A stretch of 54,061 nucleotides of DNA, from positions 1-54,061 of the forward strand of contig JAFVBX010000004.1 of assembly GCA_017479675.1 (NCBI GenBank), in the 5' to 3' direction. Source of the DNA: Prevotella sp. (GTDB lineage: Bacteria > Bacteroidota > Bacteroidia > Bacteroidales > Bacteroidaceae). Below the pieces are notes generated by a model. It ran no database searches. It saw only the letters and a program-made list of their open reading frames with translations, and was not told the origin of the DNA. Positions 1 through 6,759 of the stretch are shown one piece after another (the stretch's first letter is position 1; each line of letters starts with the position of its first letter). The position numbers and the translations under genes are program-made.

Positions 1-893
1 CCTGTGTCGGGGAGGAGAGCAACGATCTTCTTGCCCTTGTTCTCGGGACGCTTTGCCAGCTGGGCTGCTGCGAAGGCTGCTGCACCTGATGAGATACCTA
101 CGAGGAGACCTTCCTGCTGTGCGAGTTCGCGACCTGTGCGGATGGCATCGTCATTGTCGATGTCAAGTACTTCGTCAACGTATTCTGCGCCGTAGGTCTT
201 AGGAACGAAGCCTGCGCCGATGCCCTGTATCTTGTGAGGACCGCTGGGCTGACCGTTGAGCACGGCAGAGGTGGCAGGCTCTACTGCATATACCTTGACG
301 TTAGGATTCTTCTCCTTGAGGTATTTTGCCACACCAGAGATGGTACCGCCTGTGCCTACACCTGCTACGAATATGTCGATAGTGCCGTCGGTCTGCTCCC
401 ATATCTCGGGACCTGTGGTAGCATAGTGCTTTGCTGGGTTAGCGGGGTTCTCAAACTGCTGGAGGATTACTGAGCCAGGGATGGAGTCGCGCAGCTCGTT
501 GGCTGCCTTGATGGCTCCTGCCATGCCGTCCTTGCCTGATGTGAGGCGCACCTCGGCACCGTATGCCTTTACGAGGTTGAGGCGCTCCACTGACATGGTC
601 TCAGGCATGGTGAGGATGAGGTGGTAGCCCTTGACGGCGCTGACGAGGGCGAGACCTACGCCTGTGTTGCCTGATGTTGGCTCGATGATTGTTGCGCCGG
701 GCTTCAGTATGCCCTTAGCCTCAGCGTCCTCTACCATTGCGAGGGCGATACGGTCTTTTACTGATCCGCCAGGATTGAAGAACTCCACCTTGGCGATAAC
801 GGGTGTCTCTACGCCGTGAGCCTTAGAGAACTTGTTGAGTTCGAGCAGTGGCGTGTTGCCTACGAGCTCGGTAAGTGTCTTTGCGATTGCCAT
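1..893 (-). CDS. cysK: Cysteine synthase A (O-acetylserine sulfhydrylase), 3' end cut off
   Basis: Pyridoxal-phosphate enzyme that makes L-cysteine from O-acetylserine and sulfide in the cytoplasm. The reading frame starts at the ATG at 893 (MAIAKTLTELVGNTPLLEL) and runs off the left edge after 297 codons, so only the last few residues are missing. Visible family marks are the NTPL start, the PLP lysine in NPGGSVKDR (K46), the substrate loop TSGNTG (about 73-78), and the glycine-rich phosphate site GVGTGGT near residue 176. It lies downstream of and parallel to metY but has its own promoter and a roughly 180-nt leader packed with hairpins. No frameshift is seen. Confidence 0.96.
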   Translation of the reverse strand, partial: MAIAKTLTELVGNTPLLELNKFSKAHGVETPVIAKVEFFNPGGSVKDRIALAMVEDAEAKGILKPGATIIEPTSGNTGVGLALVSAVKGYHLILTMPETMSVERLNLVKAYGAEVRLTSGKDGMAGAIKAANELRDSIPGSVILQQFENPANPAKHYATTGPEIWEQTDGTIDIFVAGVGTGGTISGVAKYLKEKNPNVKVYAVEPATSAVLNGQPSGPHKIQGIGAGFVPKTYGAEYVDEVLDIDNDDAIRTGRELAQQEGLLVGISSGAAAFAAAQLAKRPENKGKKIVALLPDT

Positions 894-933
894 ATTCTTT
901 TAATTCCTTTGAAATGATTTAACTAAAGTTTCA

Positions 934-1070
934 TACGAAGCGGGACTGTCGTCCCTACGAAGCGGTGCTTACGCACCTACGAATCGAGACCTTTGGTCTC
1001 TACGAAAACTGTTTTGGTAGTTGCTTTAGCAACGTTTCGTTTTCGTAGCAGGTTTACCTGCGTTTCGTTT
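934..1070. repeat. Array of five small hairpins in the cysK leader
   Basis: Five perfect inverted repeats, each with a different stem, follow one another. GGGAC/GTCCC is at 942-955, GGTGC/GCACC at 964-977, GAGACC/GGTCTC at 986-1000, GTTGC/GCAAC at 1020-1033 and GCAGGT/ACCTGC at 1048-1061; loops are 2-4 nt. They are separated by near-identical spacers: CTACGAAGCG or CTACGAATC for the first three, and the inverted form GTTTCGTTTTCGTAG for the last two. CTACGAAAAC (1000-1009) also pairs perfectly with GTTTTCGTAG (1039-1048) around the fourth hairpin. Confidence 0.85.
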
Positions 1071-1079
1071 TTCTGGTTG

Positions 1080-1110
1080 CAAAGGTACGAACTTTCTCGC
1101 ACCCTTGCAA
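1080..1110 (-). promoter_or_regulatory. cysK promoter (Bacteroidota -33/-7)
   Basis: On the minus strand TTG (1110-1108) is followed by 20 nt and then TACCTTTG (1087-1080), a textbook Bacteroidota sigma-ABfr promoter. It places the transcription start near 1075, so the whole hairpin array at 934-1070 would be transcribed as the 5' leader of cysK. Confidence 0.8.
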
Positions 1111-1130
1111 TACCATACATATGTTATATT

Positions 1131-1199
1131 CTCCAAATTTACTAATTTACTAATTAGCAAATGAACTAATTCGTCAATTTGTTAATTCGCTAATTGGTC
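1131..1199. repeat. AT-rich CTAATT/GTTAATT short tandem repeat at the metY 3' end
   Basis: A run of 7-9 nt units built on ACTAATT, GTTAATT and GTCAATT. The last four codons and stop of metY lie inside it, so the repeat has supplied the C-terminus. No convincing intrinsic terminator is visible here. Confidence 0.6.
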
Positions 1200-2480
1200 A
1201 AACGCCTGGTCGAGGTCGGCGATGATGTCGTCGATATGCTCCACACCGATTGACAGGCGCACGGTAGAAGGAGTAATCTGCTGGTCGGCAAGCTCCTCTG
1301 GTGACAGCTGTGAGTGGGTGGTGGTGTAAGGGTGTATGACGAGCGACTTCACGTCAGCCACGTTGGCAAGCAGCGAGAATATCTTCAGCGAGTCGATGAA
1401 CTTCCATGCCTCTTCCTGTCCGCCCTTTATCTCGAAGGTGAAGATGGATGCCGCACCGTTAGGGAAGAGCTTCTTGTAGAGCTCGTGGTCTGGGTGTGAG
1501 GGCAGTGCAGGGTGGTTGACCTTTGCCACCTTCGGGTGGTTGCTGAGATATTCTACTACCTTCAGCGCGTTCTCCACGTGGCGCTCTATGCGCAGTGGCA
1601 GCGACTCAGTGCCTTGCAGCAGTATCCATGCGTTGAACGGAGAGATGGTGGAACCTGTATCGCGAAGCAGCACGGCACGGATACGTGTAACATAGGCTGC
1701 TGCACCTGCTACGTCGGCAAAGATAGCACCATGATATGATGGCTCTGGCTTAGCGAGAGTAGGGTATTTGTCGGCATTAGCCTTCCAGTCGAACTTGCCA
1801 CCGTCAATGATTACGCCACCAAGAGATGAGCCATGACCGCCGATAAACTTAGTAGCAGAGTGCACCACGATGTCGGCACCATGCTCCAGAGGACGGTAGA
1901 TGATAGGAGCAAAGGTGTTATCCACAATCACAGGGATATTGTGGCGGTGAGCTATCTCGGCGATAGGCTCAAGGTTGAGCACGTCGGAGTTAGGGTTGCC
2001 GAGAGTTTCGAAATAGAATACCTTAGTGTTAGGCTTGATAGCCTTCTCTATCTCGTCAAGGTTGCGAGGGTCAACGATAGTGTTCTCTATGCCCTGATTG
2101 GCAAGGGTGTGGGTGATGAGGTTATACGAACCGCCATAGATGTTCTTGGCTGCAACGATATGATCGCCAGCAAGCACGATGTTCTGAATGGCATAAGTGA
2201 TAGCAGCTGCACCACTGGCTACTGCAAGACCAGCCACACCACCCTCAAGGGCTGCGATGCGGTCTTCAAACACACCCTGTGTGGAGTTGGTCAGACGACC
2301 ATAGATGTTGCCTGCGTCACGAAGACCGAAACGGTCGGCTGCGTGCTGAGCATTGCGGAACACATACGAGGTGGTCTGGTAGATAGGCACTGCACGTGCG
2401 TCAGATGCTGGGTCGGCTACTTCCTGTCCTACGTGGAGGGCAAGTGTTTCTGCGTGAAGTTTGTTTGTCTGTGTACTCAT
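1182..2480 (-). CDS. metY: O-acetylhomoserine sulfhydrylase (homocysteine synthase)
   Basis: A 432-residue Cys/Met-metabolism PLP enzyme. The family converts O-acetylhomoserine plus sulfide (or methanethiol) into homocysteine (or methionine); some members also use O-acetylserine. The PLP lysine is K211 in VHSATKFIGGHG, and the cofactor-contacting Asp and Tyr lie in VDNTFAP and in NIYGRLTNST. Length and the ITPSTVRLSIGVEHIDDI C-terminal signature match full-length MetY. The ATG at 2480 sits about 80 nt below a good promoter. Together with cysK downstream it forms a sulfide-assimilation pair, although cysK has its own promoter. The final residues are encoded by an AT-rich repeat. Confidence 0.95.
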   Translation of the reverse strand: MSTQTNKLHAETLALHVGQEVADPASDARAVPIYQTTSYVFRNAQHAADRFGLRDAGNIYGRLTNSTQGVFEDRIAALEGGVAGLAVASGAAAITYAIQNIVLAGDHIVAAKNIYGGSYNLITHTLANQGIENTIVDPRNLDEIEKAIKPNTKVFYFETLGNPNSDVLNLEPIAEIAHRHNIPVIVDNTFAPIIYRPLEHGADIVVHSATKFIGGHGSSLGGVIIDGGKFDWKANADKYPTLAKPEPSYHGAIFADVAGAAAYVTRIRAVLLRDTGSTISPFNAWILLQGTESLPLRIERHVENALKVVEYLSNHPKVAKVNHPALPSHPDHELYKKLFPNGAASIFTFEIKGGQEEAWKFIDSLKIFSLLANVADVKSLVIHPYTTTHSQLSPEELADQQITPSTVRLSIGVEHIDDIIADLDQAFDQLAN

Positions 2481-2560
2481 TGTCTAATTCCTTTCTTTTA
2501 ATATTTGTTATTTACCTTTTTTATTATCAAAAACAATGGCGTTGTTTTGATTTCCGAGTG

Positions 2561-2597
2561 CAAAGGTACGATATGATAGTAATATGTTCCAACAAAA
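2561..2597 (-). promoter_or_regulatory. metY promoter
   Basis: Minus-strand TTTTGTTG (2597-2590) is followed by 21 nt and TACCTTTG (2568-2561). The expected start is near 2556 and gives a leader of about 75 nt. The rest of the gap, 2598-2762, shows nothing I can name. Confidence 0.7.
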
Positions 2598-2762
2598 CTT
2601 TCATAATTCAGAAAATCATTCTAACATCCGCCGTTTTACAGAATATTTTTACGCAGCAAACAATAATAAAGGCATAAGTGACGACAAACTTTTTCGTATC
2701 AAACTACACCCTTGCAACAGTTTCGCAAAGAGAAGCATAGCAACCATATACTGTATAAACAC

Positions 2763-2804
2763 AAAAAAGGTTCAAGACCCAGCCGATGGTCTTGAACCTT
2801 TTTT
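2763..2804 (-). terminator. Intrinsic terminator after the lipoprotein gene
   Basis: A perfect 17-bp inverted repeat, AAAAAAGGTTCAAGACC (2763-2779) with its complement at 2788-2804 and an 8-nt loop. A/T tracts on both sides mean it could work in both directions. It lies 24 nt beyond the stop of the minus-strand lipoprotein gene. Confidence 0.9.
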
Positions 2805-2827
2805 TATTTGATACACTACAAAGAGTA

Positions 2828-3688
2828 TCAAGGAATGGTCACTCGTAGATATAGTTCCCAATTATATTTTATTTTTGTTGAGGAATCGTAATATGCGCCA
2901 GCATTTATTTTGATGGAATTATATCCTTTCTGTGCATCGTAGCGAAGACCTTTTCCTCCGTTTGCGCTACTACTGGAATCCCAGGCTCCACCATAGACAT
3001 AATATTTGCCAGTGGTAGGATAATAGACATAGTCCACTGTTGTTGTCCTGCCGTTGGCAGTACTTGCCACAGATGAATAGCTAACGCCAGGTCCTGAAGC
3101 CTTTAGTGTGCCTGTTACCTTTCCCCATTGAGGGTCTGTGCTTGAGCTGCTGCTTCCGCCGCTACCGCTATTACTGCCACTACCACTACCTCCTTGTATG
3201 ATTGTACCACTTTCATCTTTAATCGTGCCACCACTTACTTCTGTCCAATTGTATGTTCCACGGGTAAGATTTTCTGTTTCTCCTTTTATAAATTCGTAGG
3301 TAATAGAGTTCGTGTTAACCTCCAGAATATCTAGTTCTCCGAACGTTGAACCAGGGAAACGAAGATAACCGGAATATTCACTATAGACGTAACTTCCACT
3401 GTACCTTTCAATGTATTTTAGCTCATTGTCATCATAGTTATATTGTGCCCACGTAAATGTTCCTGTATAGTCGGGATTCAACGTAACAACACGTATATTA
3501 CAGAATTTGCCGGCATAACTTGTGTTTTTTGTTTGTACCGAATACCAACTTCCGACGATACCAGATATTTCTTGTGGTACAGAGCTACCTCCTCCTTCAT
3601 CATCATCTCCTCCGCCACACGAAGTAAGTATTTCGCAACCGAATGTTACTACCAAGAGGGCCAATAAGCTAAGTATATATTTCTTCAT
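2828..3688 (-). CDS. Predicted lipoprotein of unknown function
   Basis: A 286-residue protein starting MKKYILSLLALLVV with a lipobox LTSC (lipidated Cys about residue 24). The Gly/Asp/Glu-rich stretch after the Cys resembles the surface-export signal of Bacteroidota lipoproteins. Residues about 40-150 look like a small beta-rich domain of the kind often annotated lipocalin-like (GIVGSWYS start, alternating Tyr/Thr strands). A low-complexity Gly/Ser linker (about 165-185) leads to a second beta-rich region rich in Tyr and Ser. I do not recognise a catalytic motif. It lies downstream of the candidate ncRNA at 3773-4050 and has no clear promoter of its own, so read-through from the ncRNA promoter is possible. 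The terminator at 2763-2804 ends the unit. Confidence 0.75.
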   Translation of the reverse strand: MKKYILSLLALLVVTFGCEILTSCGGGDDDEGGGSSVPQEISGIVGSWYSVQTKNTSYAGKFCNIRVVTLNPDYTGTFTWAQYNYDDNELKYIERYSGSYVYSEYSGYLRFPGSTFGELDILEVNTNSITYEFIKGETENLTRGTYNWTEVSGGTIKDESGTIIQGGSGSGSNSGSGGSSSSSTDPQWGKVTGTLKASGPGVSYSSVASTANGRTTTVDYVYYPTTGKYYVYGGAWDSSSSANGGKGLRYDAQKGYNSIKINAGAYYDSSTKIKYNWELYLRVTIP

Positions 3689-3707
3689 AATATTGAATTT
3701 TTTGTTT

Positions 3708-3733
3708 GTCTGACGAACACCCCTAAATCAGAC
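3708..3733. repeat. Inverted repeat just upstream of the lipoprotein start
   Basis: GTCTGA (3708-3713) pairs with TCAGAC (3728-3733). A second short stem, CTAAATC/GATTTAG at 3722-3740, overlaps it. Both fall between the end of the candidate ncRNA and the ATG at 3688, so they could affect translation. No function is known. Confidence 0.4.
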
Positions 3734-3772
3734 GGATTTAGTTTTTGGTTATTATTCATTACTTACAAACAA

Positions 3773-4050
3773 AAAAAGGCGCAGGTGTCTGTTCTTCAGC
3801 CTATCCTGGACTCGTAGGCTCTCGCATTGCCCTCATCACACAGGATAGACAACGCAGTTAGCCCACGCCAGTACGAACTATATATAAATAATGTATATAC
3901 GGAAACGTACCACGCAGACGTCTCGGTTGTCATCTGTCTGCTGCGATGAATGGAATTTGCGAGATTCACGAGTCACAACGACAGACGTTCGAAAACGTCT
4001 CTTCTTATCAATAAGACCGCCCGCCGCTCCTTACAGAGCTAACTTGCGAT
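3773..4050 (-). ncRNA. Candidate structured non-coding RNA (6S-like or similar)
   Basis: A stretch of about 275 nt, unlike its surroundings in composition, has an excellent promoter at its 5' side and a T run (minus strand, 3779-3773) at its 3' side. It has no credible reading frame. Pairings visible on the minus strand are the 5' end with an internal segment (4036-4048 with 3853-3864, about 12 bp with one bulge), a UUCG-capped 7-bp hairpin (3983-4000), and a hairpin closed by CTATCCTG/CAGGATAG (3841-3848 with 3801-3808). A weaker alternative pairs GGCGTGGG (3869-3862) with CCTGCGCC (3786-3779) just before the T run and competes with the first helix. Size, isolation and strong promoter would suit a 6S-type RNA or another Bacteroidales structured RNA. 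A long leader regulating the lipoprotein gene is the alternative. I see no tmRNA, RNase P or SRP signature. Confidence 0.55.
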
Positions 4051-4054
4051 GTTG

Positions 4055-4086
4055 CAAATGTAAGGACTTTTTTCCATTCTACCAAA
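4055..4086 (-). promoter_or_regulatory. Promoter of the candidate ncRNA
   Basis: Minus-strand TTTG (4086-4083), 20 nt, then TACATTTG (4062-4055). It is one of the best promoter matches in the window and lies back to back with the lrp promoter. Confidence 0.75.
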
Positions 4087-4109
4087 TTTTTGTCAAAAAA
4101 GTTTAAAAC

Positions 4110-4143
4110 TTTGACAAAAATTCATGATTTATTCTTATATTTG
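4110..4143 (+). promoter_or_regulatory. Promoter of the Lrp/AsnC regulator gene
   Basis: TTTG (4110-4113) followed by TATATTTG (4136-4143), 22 nt apart. The start would be near 4149, about 33 nt before the ATG at 4182. Confidence 0.65.
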
Positions 4144-4181
4144 CACTGCACAATAGAAAAAATCACTACAAAACAACGTTT

Positions 4182-4658
4182 ATGGCGAAAGCAATTATTG
4201 ACACACTTGACGAGACAGACATCAGGATACTGCGCTGTCTGCAACAGAATGCGCGACTGACGATAAAGGAGATAGCGCGCGAGGTGATGCTGAGCTCCAC
4301 CCCCGTCTTTGAGCGAATAAAGAGGATGGAGAGAGAGGGATATATAAAAAGGTATGTGACGGTGCTCGATGCCGAGAAGCTGCACAAGGGCTTCGTAGTG
4401 TTCTGCCAGGTGAAGCTCTCAACCATCAACAAGAGGTATGCGGAGGAGTTTTGCGAGACCATCAAGGAGATACCGGAGGTGACGGAGTGCTACAACATAT
4501 CGGGCAAGTACGACTACCTGCTGAAGGTGCACGCGCCGGACATGAAATACTATCAGGAGTTCATACTCAACGTGCTGGGACAGATACCTATGCTCGGCTC
4601 GCTGGAATCGACCTTCGTAATGGAGGAGGTGAAGAACGACTTCGGCGTGGCGATTTAA
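4182..4658 (+). CDS. Lrp/AsnC family transcriptional regulator
   Basis: A 158-residue protein of the usual family length. The N-terminal winged helix-turn-helix spans about 7-60 (DETDIRILRCLQQNARLT, then IKEIAREVMLSSTPVFERI). The C-terminal RAM ligand-binding/oligomerisation domain spans about 70-150 (GKYDYLLKVHAPDM). Members are feast/famine regulators that sense amino acids and bind DNA as octamers. The actual ligand cannot be read here. The stop TAA (4656-4658) overlaps the stop of the convergent ABC permease, with no terminator between. A role in regulating the nearby exporter or amino-acid genes is only inferred from position. Confidence 0.93.
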   Translation: MAKAIIDTLDETDIRILRCLQQNARLTIKEIAREVMLSSTPVFERIKRMEREGYIKRYVTVLDAEKLHKGFVVFCQVKLSTINKRYAEEFCETIKEIPEVTECYNISGKYDYLLKVHAPDMKYYQEFILNVLGQIPMLGSLESTFVMEEVKNDFGVAI

Positions 4659-5707
4659 GAATTCTTCCTGTAGCTCACGACAGCCCACACACCCATGACG
4701 GAGGCGATGCCGAGGAGGGCGAGCAGCTGATGGGATATGGCGGAGAAACCGCCGCCGCGCACGAAGACGGTGCGGCTGGCATCGGCAAAGTAGTGCATGG
4801 GGTTGACGTAGGTGGTGAGGTAAGTCCAGTGGGGCATGGAGCGCACGGGGGTGAAGAGCCCCGAGAGCAGCATGAGGCACACCACAAAGAACCACATGAC
4901 GAGCATAGCCTGCTGCATGGTGTCGCTGTAGTTGGAGATGATAAGTCCGAAAGAGGAGAAGAAGAGCGCCAGGAGGATGGCAAGAAGATAGATGAGCGCG
5001 AGGGGTCCTTGGCAGGTGATGCCGTAGATGAGCCACGAGAGCACAAGGCAGACCGTGAGCACCAACAGGGCGATAATCCAGTAGGGGATGAGCTTGGCGA
5101 GGATGAACGACCACTTCGATACGGGGGTGACATTGATTTGTTCAATGGTGCCCTTTTCTTTTTCGCCCACGATGTTCAGCGCAGGCAGAAAGCCGCAGAG
5201 CATCATCATCAGTATGCCCATAAGTGCCGGTATCATGAATACCTTGTAGTTCTGCCCCTTGTTGTATAAGTTGAGAGTTGACGAGTTGACAAGTTGACGA
5301 GTTGACAAGTTGGCAGTTGATGATGTGAGGATCTGCGAGAGATACGACGAGCCTATGGAGCCTTTGGTGCCGTTGACGGCGTTGGCGGCGATGAGATAGT
5401 TGCCGTCACGTATCTCGAGGATGATGTCAGCCTTCGAGGTCTCGATGTCCTTGAGGGCTTCCTGGTAGGTGGCTTTCTGAGCGTTGAAGATGAAATAGTT
5501 GGAGGCTTCTATCTGGTGCACGAGCTGCTGCGAGAGGGTGGTGCGGTCGATATCCACCACATCCACGCGGACGTTCTTCACCTCCTGGTTCATCACCCAC
5601 GGCATGACGCACATCACCATGATGGGGAAGATGAAGATAATCTTCGGCATGAACGAGTTACGACGTATCTGCAGAAACTCTTTTTGTATCAAATACTTTA
5701 TCATCAT
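4655..5707 (-). CDS. ABC-2 type exporter permease (YbhR/YbhS-like), second permease
   Basis: A 350-residue inner-membrane permease: one N-terminal membrane helix (about 22-40), a long extracytoplasmic domain (about 45-170), then five hydrophobic segments between about 175 and 345. The hallmark ABC-2 coupling sequence GEKEKGTIEQINVTPVSKW is near 190. It pairs with the preceding 348-residue permease and the double ATPase, as in E. coli YbhFSR. It is the last gene of the operon, 1 nt after its partner. Residues about 130-147 are encoded by a GTTGAC-type repeat (5269-5320) just before LYNKGQNYKVFMIPALMG. The stop overlaps the stop of the convergent lrp gene. Confidence 0.92.
   Translation of the reverse strand: MMIKYLIQKEFLQIRRNSFMPKIIFIFPIMVMCVMPWVMNQEVKNVRVDVVDIDRTTLSQQLVHQIEASNYFIFNAQKATYQEALKDIETSKADIILEIRDGNYLIAANAVNGTKGSIGSSYLSQILTSSTANLSTRQLVNSSTLNLYNKGQNYKVFMIPALMGILMMMLCGFLPALNIVGEKEKGTIEQINVTPVSKWSFILAKLIPYWIIALLVLTVCLVLSWLIYGITCQGPLALIYLLAILLALFFSSFGLIISNYSDTMQQAMLVMWFFVVCLMLLSGLFTPVRSMPHWTYLTTYVNPMHYFADASRTVFVRGGGFSAISHQLLALLGIASVMGVWAVVSYRKNS
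5269..5320. repeat. In-frame GTTGACNA repeat in an ABC permease
   Basis: About six degenerate copies of an 8-nt unit (AGTTGACA, AGTTGACG and variants) encode a Ser/Thr/Leu/Asn-rich stretch in the periplasmic domain. The paralogous permease carries a similar tract at the equivalent place (6332-6370). Confidence 0.75.
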
Positions 5708-5708
5708 A

Positions 5709-6755
5709 TTAGGACAGTCGTTTGTTGAACTTCTTCAGGGAGACGGCGAGCAGCAGCAGTGTCATGAAGGAGAGGACAGCCACCTCGCGCCACACCTCAC
5801 CGATGCCTACACCCATTATCATCAGCTTGCGCATGGCTTCGATATAATAGCGTGGTGGTATGACAGCCGACACCCATTGCAGGATGACAGGCATAGACTC
5901 TACGGGGAAGAGCATGCCCGAGAGCATCACCGTAGGCAACAGCAGCACCATAGCCGACACGAGCAGTGTGACGAACTGCGTCTGGGCGATGTTGGAGATG
6001 AGCAGTCCTAACGAGAGTGCCGGCAGGATATAGATGAACGAGACCATGAGTATCCAACCCAGCGAGCCGTGCAGCGGCACGTCGAGCACGGTGGCAGACA
6101 TCAGCAGTATGACGGCAAGTATCAGCAACGCCTGCAAGAGATAGGGCACTGCCTTTGCCACGATAATCAACAGCGGACGGACGGGCGACACGAGCAGCAC
6201 CTCCATAGTGCCGCGTTCCTTCTCGCGGACTATGCTGACGGAGGTCATCATGGCACATATCAGCAACAACAGCATACCCATGATGGCAGGCACGAAGTTG
6301 TAGGCTGACTTCATCTGGGGGTTGTAGAGTAACTTTAAATTGACAGTTGACAATTGACTATTGACAATTACCTGCTGCGCGTATGCCGTCCACTGCTGCG
6401 CCATGTTGGGGTCGGAGCCGTCAACGATAAACTGCGCACCTTGATGTTTGGAAGCAAAAACGATGGCAATGTCGGCTTTCTGTCGGCGTATCATAAGTTC
6501 GGCATCTTTCGGGGTGGGGACGGTGGCAGTGATGGTGAAATATTCCGAAGCGGCGAGACGGTTGACGGCGGCATGCGTCAGGTGATCCATCTGCGAGGTC
6601 ACTATCACCGTGCGCACGTTCTTCACGTCGTTGGTGATGGCGAAGCCGAATAGCAGCATCAGCACTACGGGCATGCCGAAGAGGATGAGCATCGTGCGCT
6701 TGTCGCGCAGGATGTGCCTTGCTTCCTTTATTACGAATGATACAAACTGCTTCAT
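5709..6755 (-). CDS. ABC-2 type exporter permease (YbhR/YbhS-like), first permease
   Basis: A 348-residue permease with the same plan as its downstream neighbour: an N-terminal helix (LILFGMPVVLMLLFGFAIT, about 20-40), a periplasmic domain, and five C-terminal membrane segments. The ABC-2 motif REKERGTMEVLLVSPVRP lies near 196. The ATG at 6755 (MKQFVSFVIKEARHIL) is preferred. It lies 4 nt after the ATPase stop and matches the N-terminus of its paralog; an upstream in-frame ATG at 6803 would overlap the ATPase by 44 nt. A TTGACAN repeat (6332-6370) encodes residues before LYNPQMKSAYNFVPAIMG. Confidence 0.92.
   Translation of the reverse strand: MKQFVSFVIKEARHILRDKRTMLILFGMPVVLMLLFGFAITNDVKNVRTVIVTSQMDHLTHAAVNRLAASEYFTITATVPTPKDAELMIRRQKADIAIVFASKHQGAQFIVDGSDPNMAQQWTAYAQQVIVNSQLSTVNLKLLYNPQMKSAYNFVPAIMGMLLLLICAMMTSVSIVREKERGTMEVLLVSPVRPLLIIVAKAVPYLLQALLILAVILLMSATVLDVPLHGSLGWILMVSFIYILPALSLGLLISNIAQTQFVTLLVSAMVLLLPTVMLSGMLFPVESMPVILQWVSAVIPPRYYIEAMRKLMIMGVGIGEVWREVAVLSFMTLLLLAVSLKKFNKRLS
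6332..6370. repeat. In-frame TTGACAN repeat in the paralogous ABC permease
   Basis: Four to five degenerate copies of a 7-nt unit (TTGACAG, TTGACAA, TTGACTA). They encode VIVNSQLSTVNLKL immediately before the conserved LYN..PA(I/L)MG segment, the same site as the tract in the sister gene. Confidence 0.75.
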
Positions 6756-6759
6756 AACA

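Noticed and set aside
934..1070. CRISPR array (constant spacers alternating with variable segments)
   Set aside because: Constant parts are only 8-14 nt, variable parts are 10-15 nt and each is a palindrome, and the constant part inverts halfway. None of this fits CRISPR, and no cas gene is present.
1833..2501. 222-codon plus-strand frame over metY
   Set aside because: It is antisense to a clear MetY coding sequence and has no family resemblance.
3773..4050. Cobalamin, TPP or other known riboswitch, or tmRNA/RNase P
   Set aside because: None of the conserved core sequences I know for these classes is present on either strand, so only a generic ncRNA is claimed.
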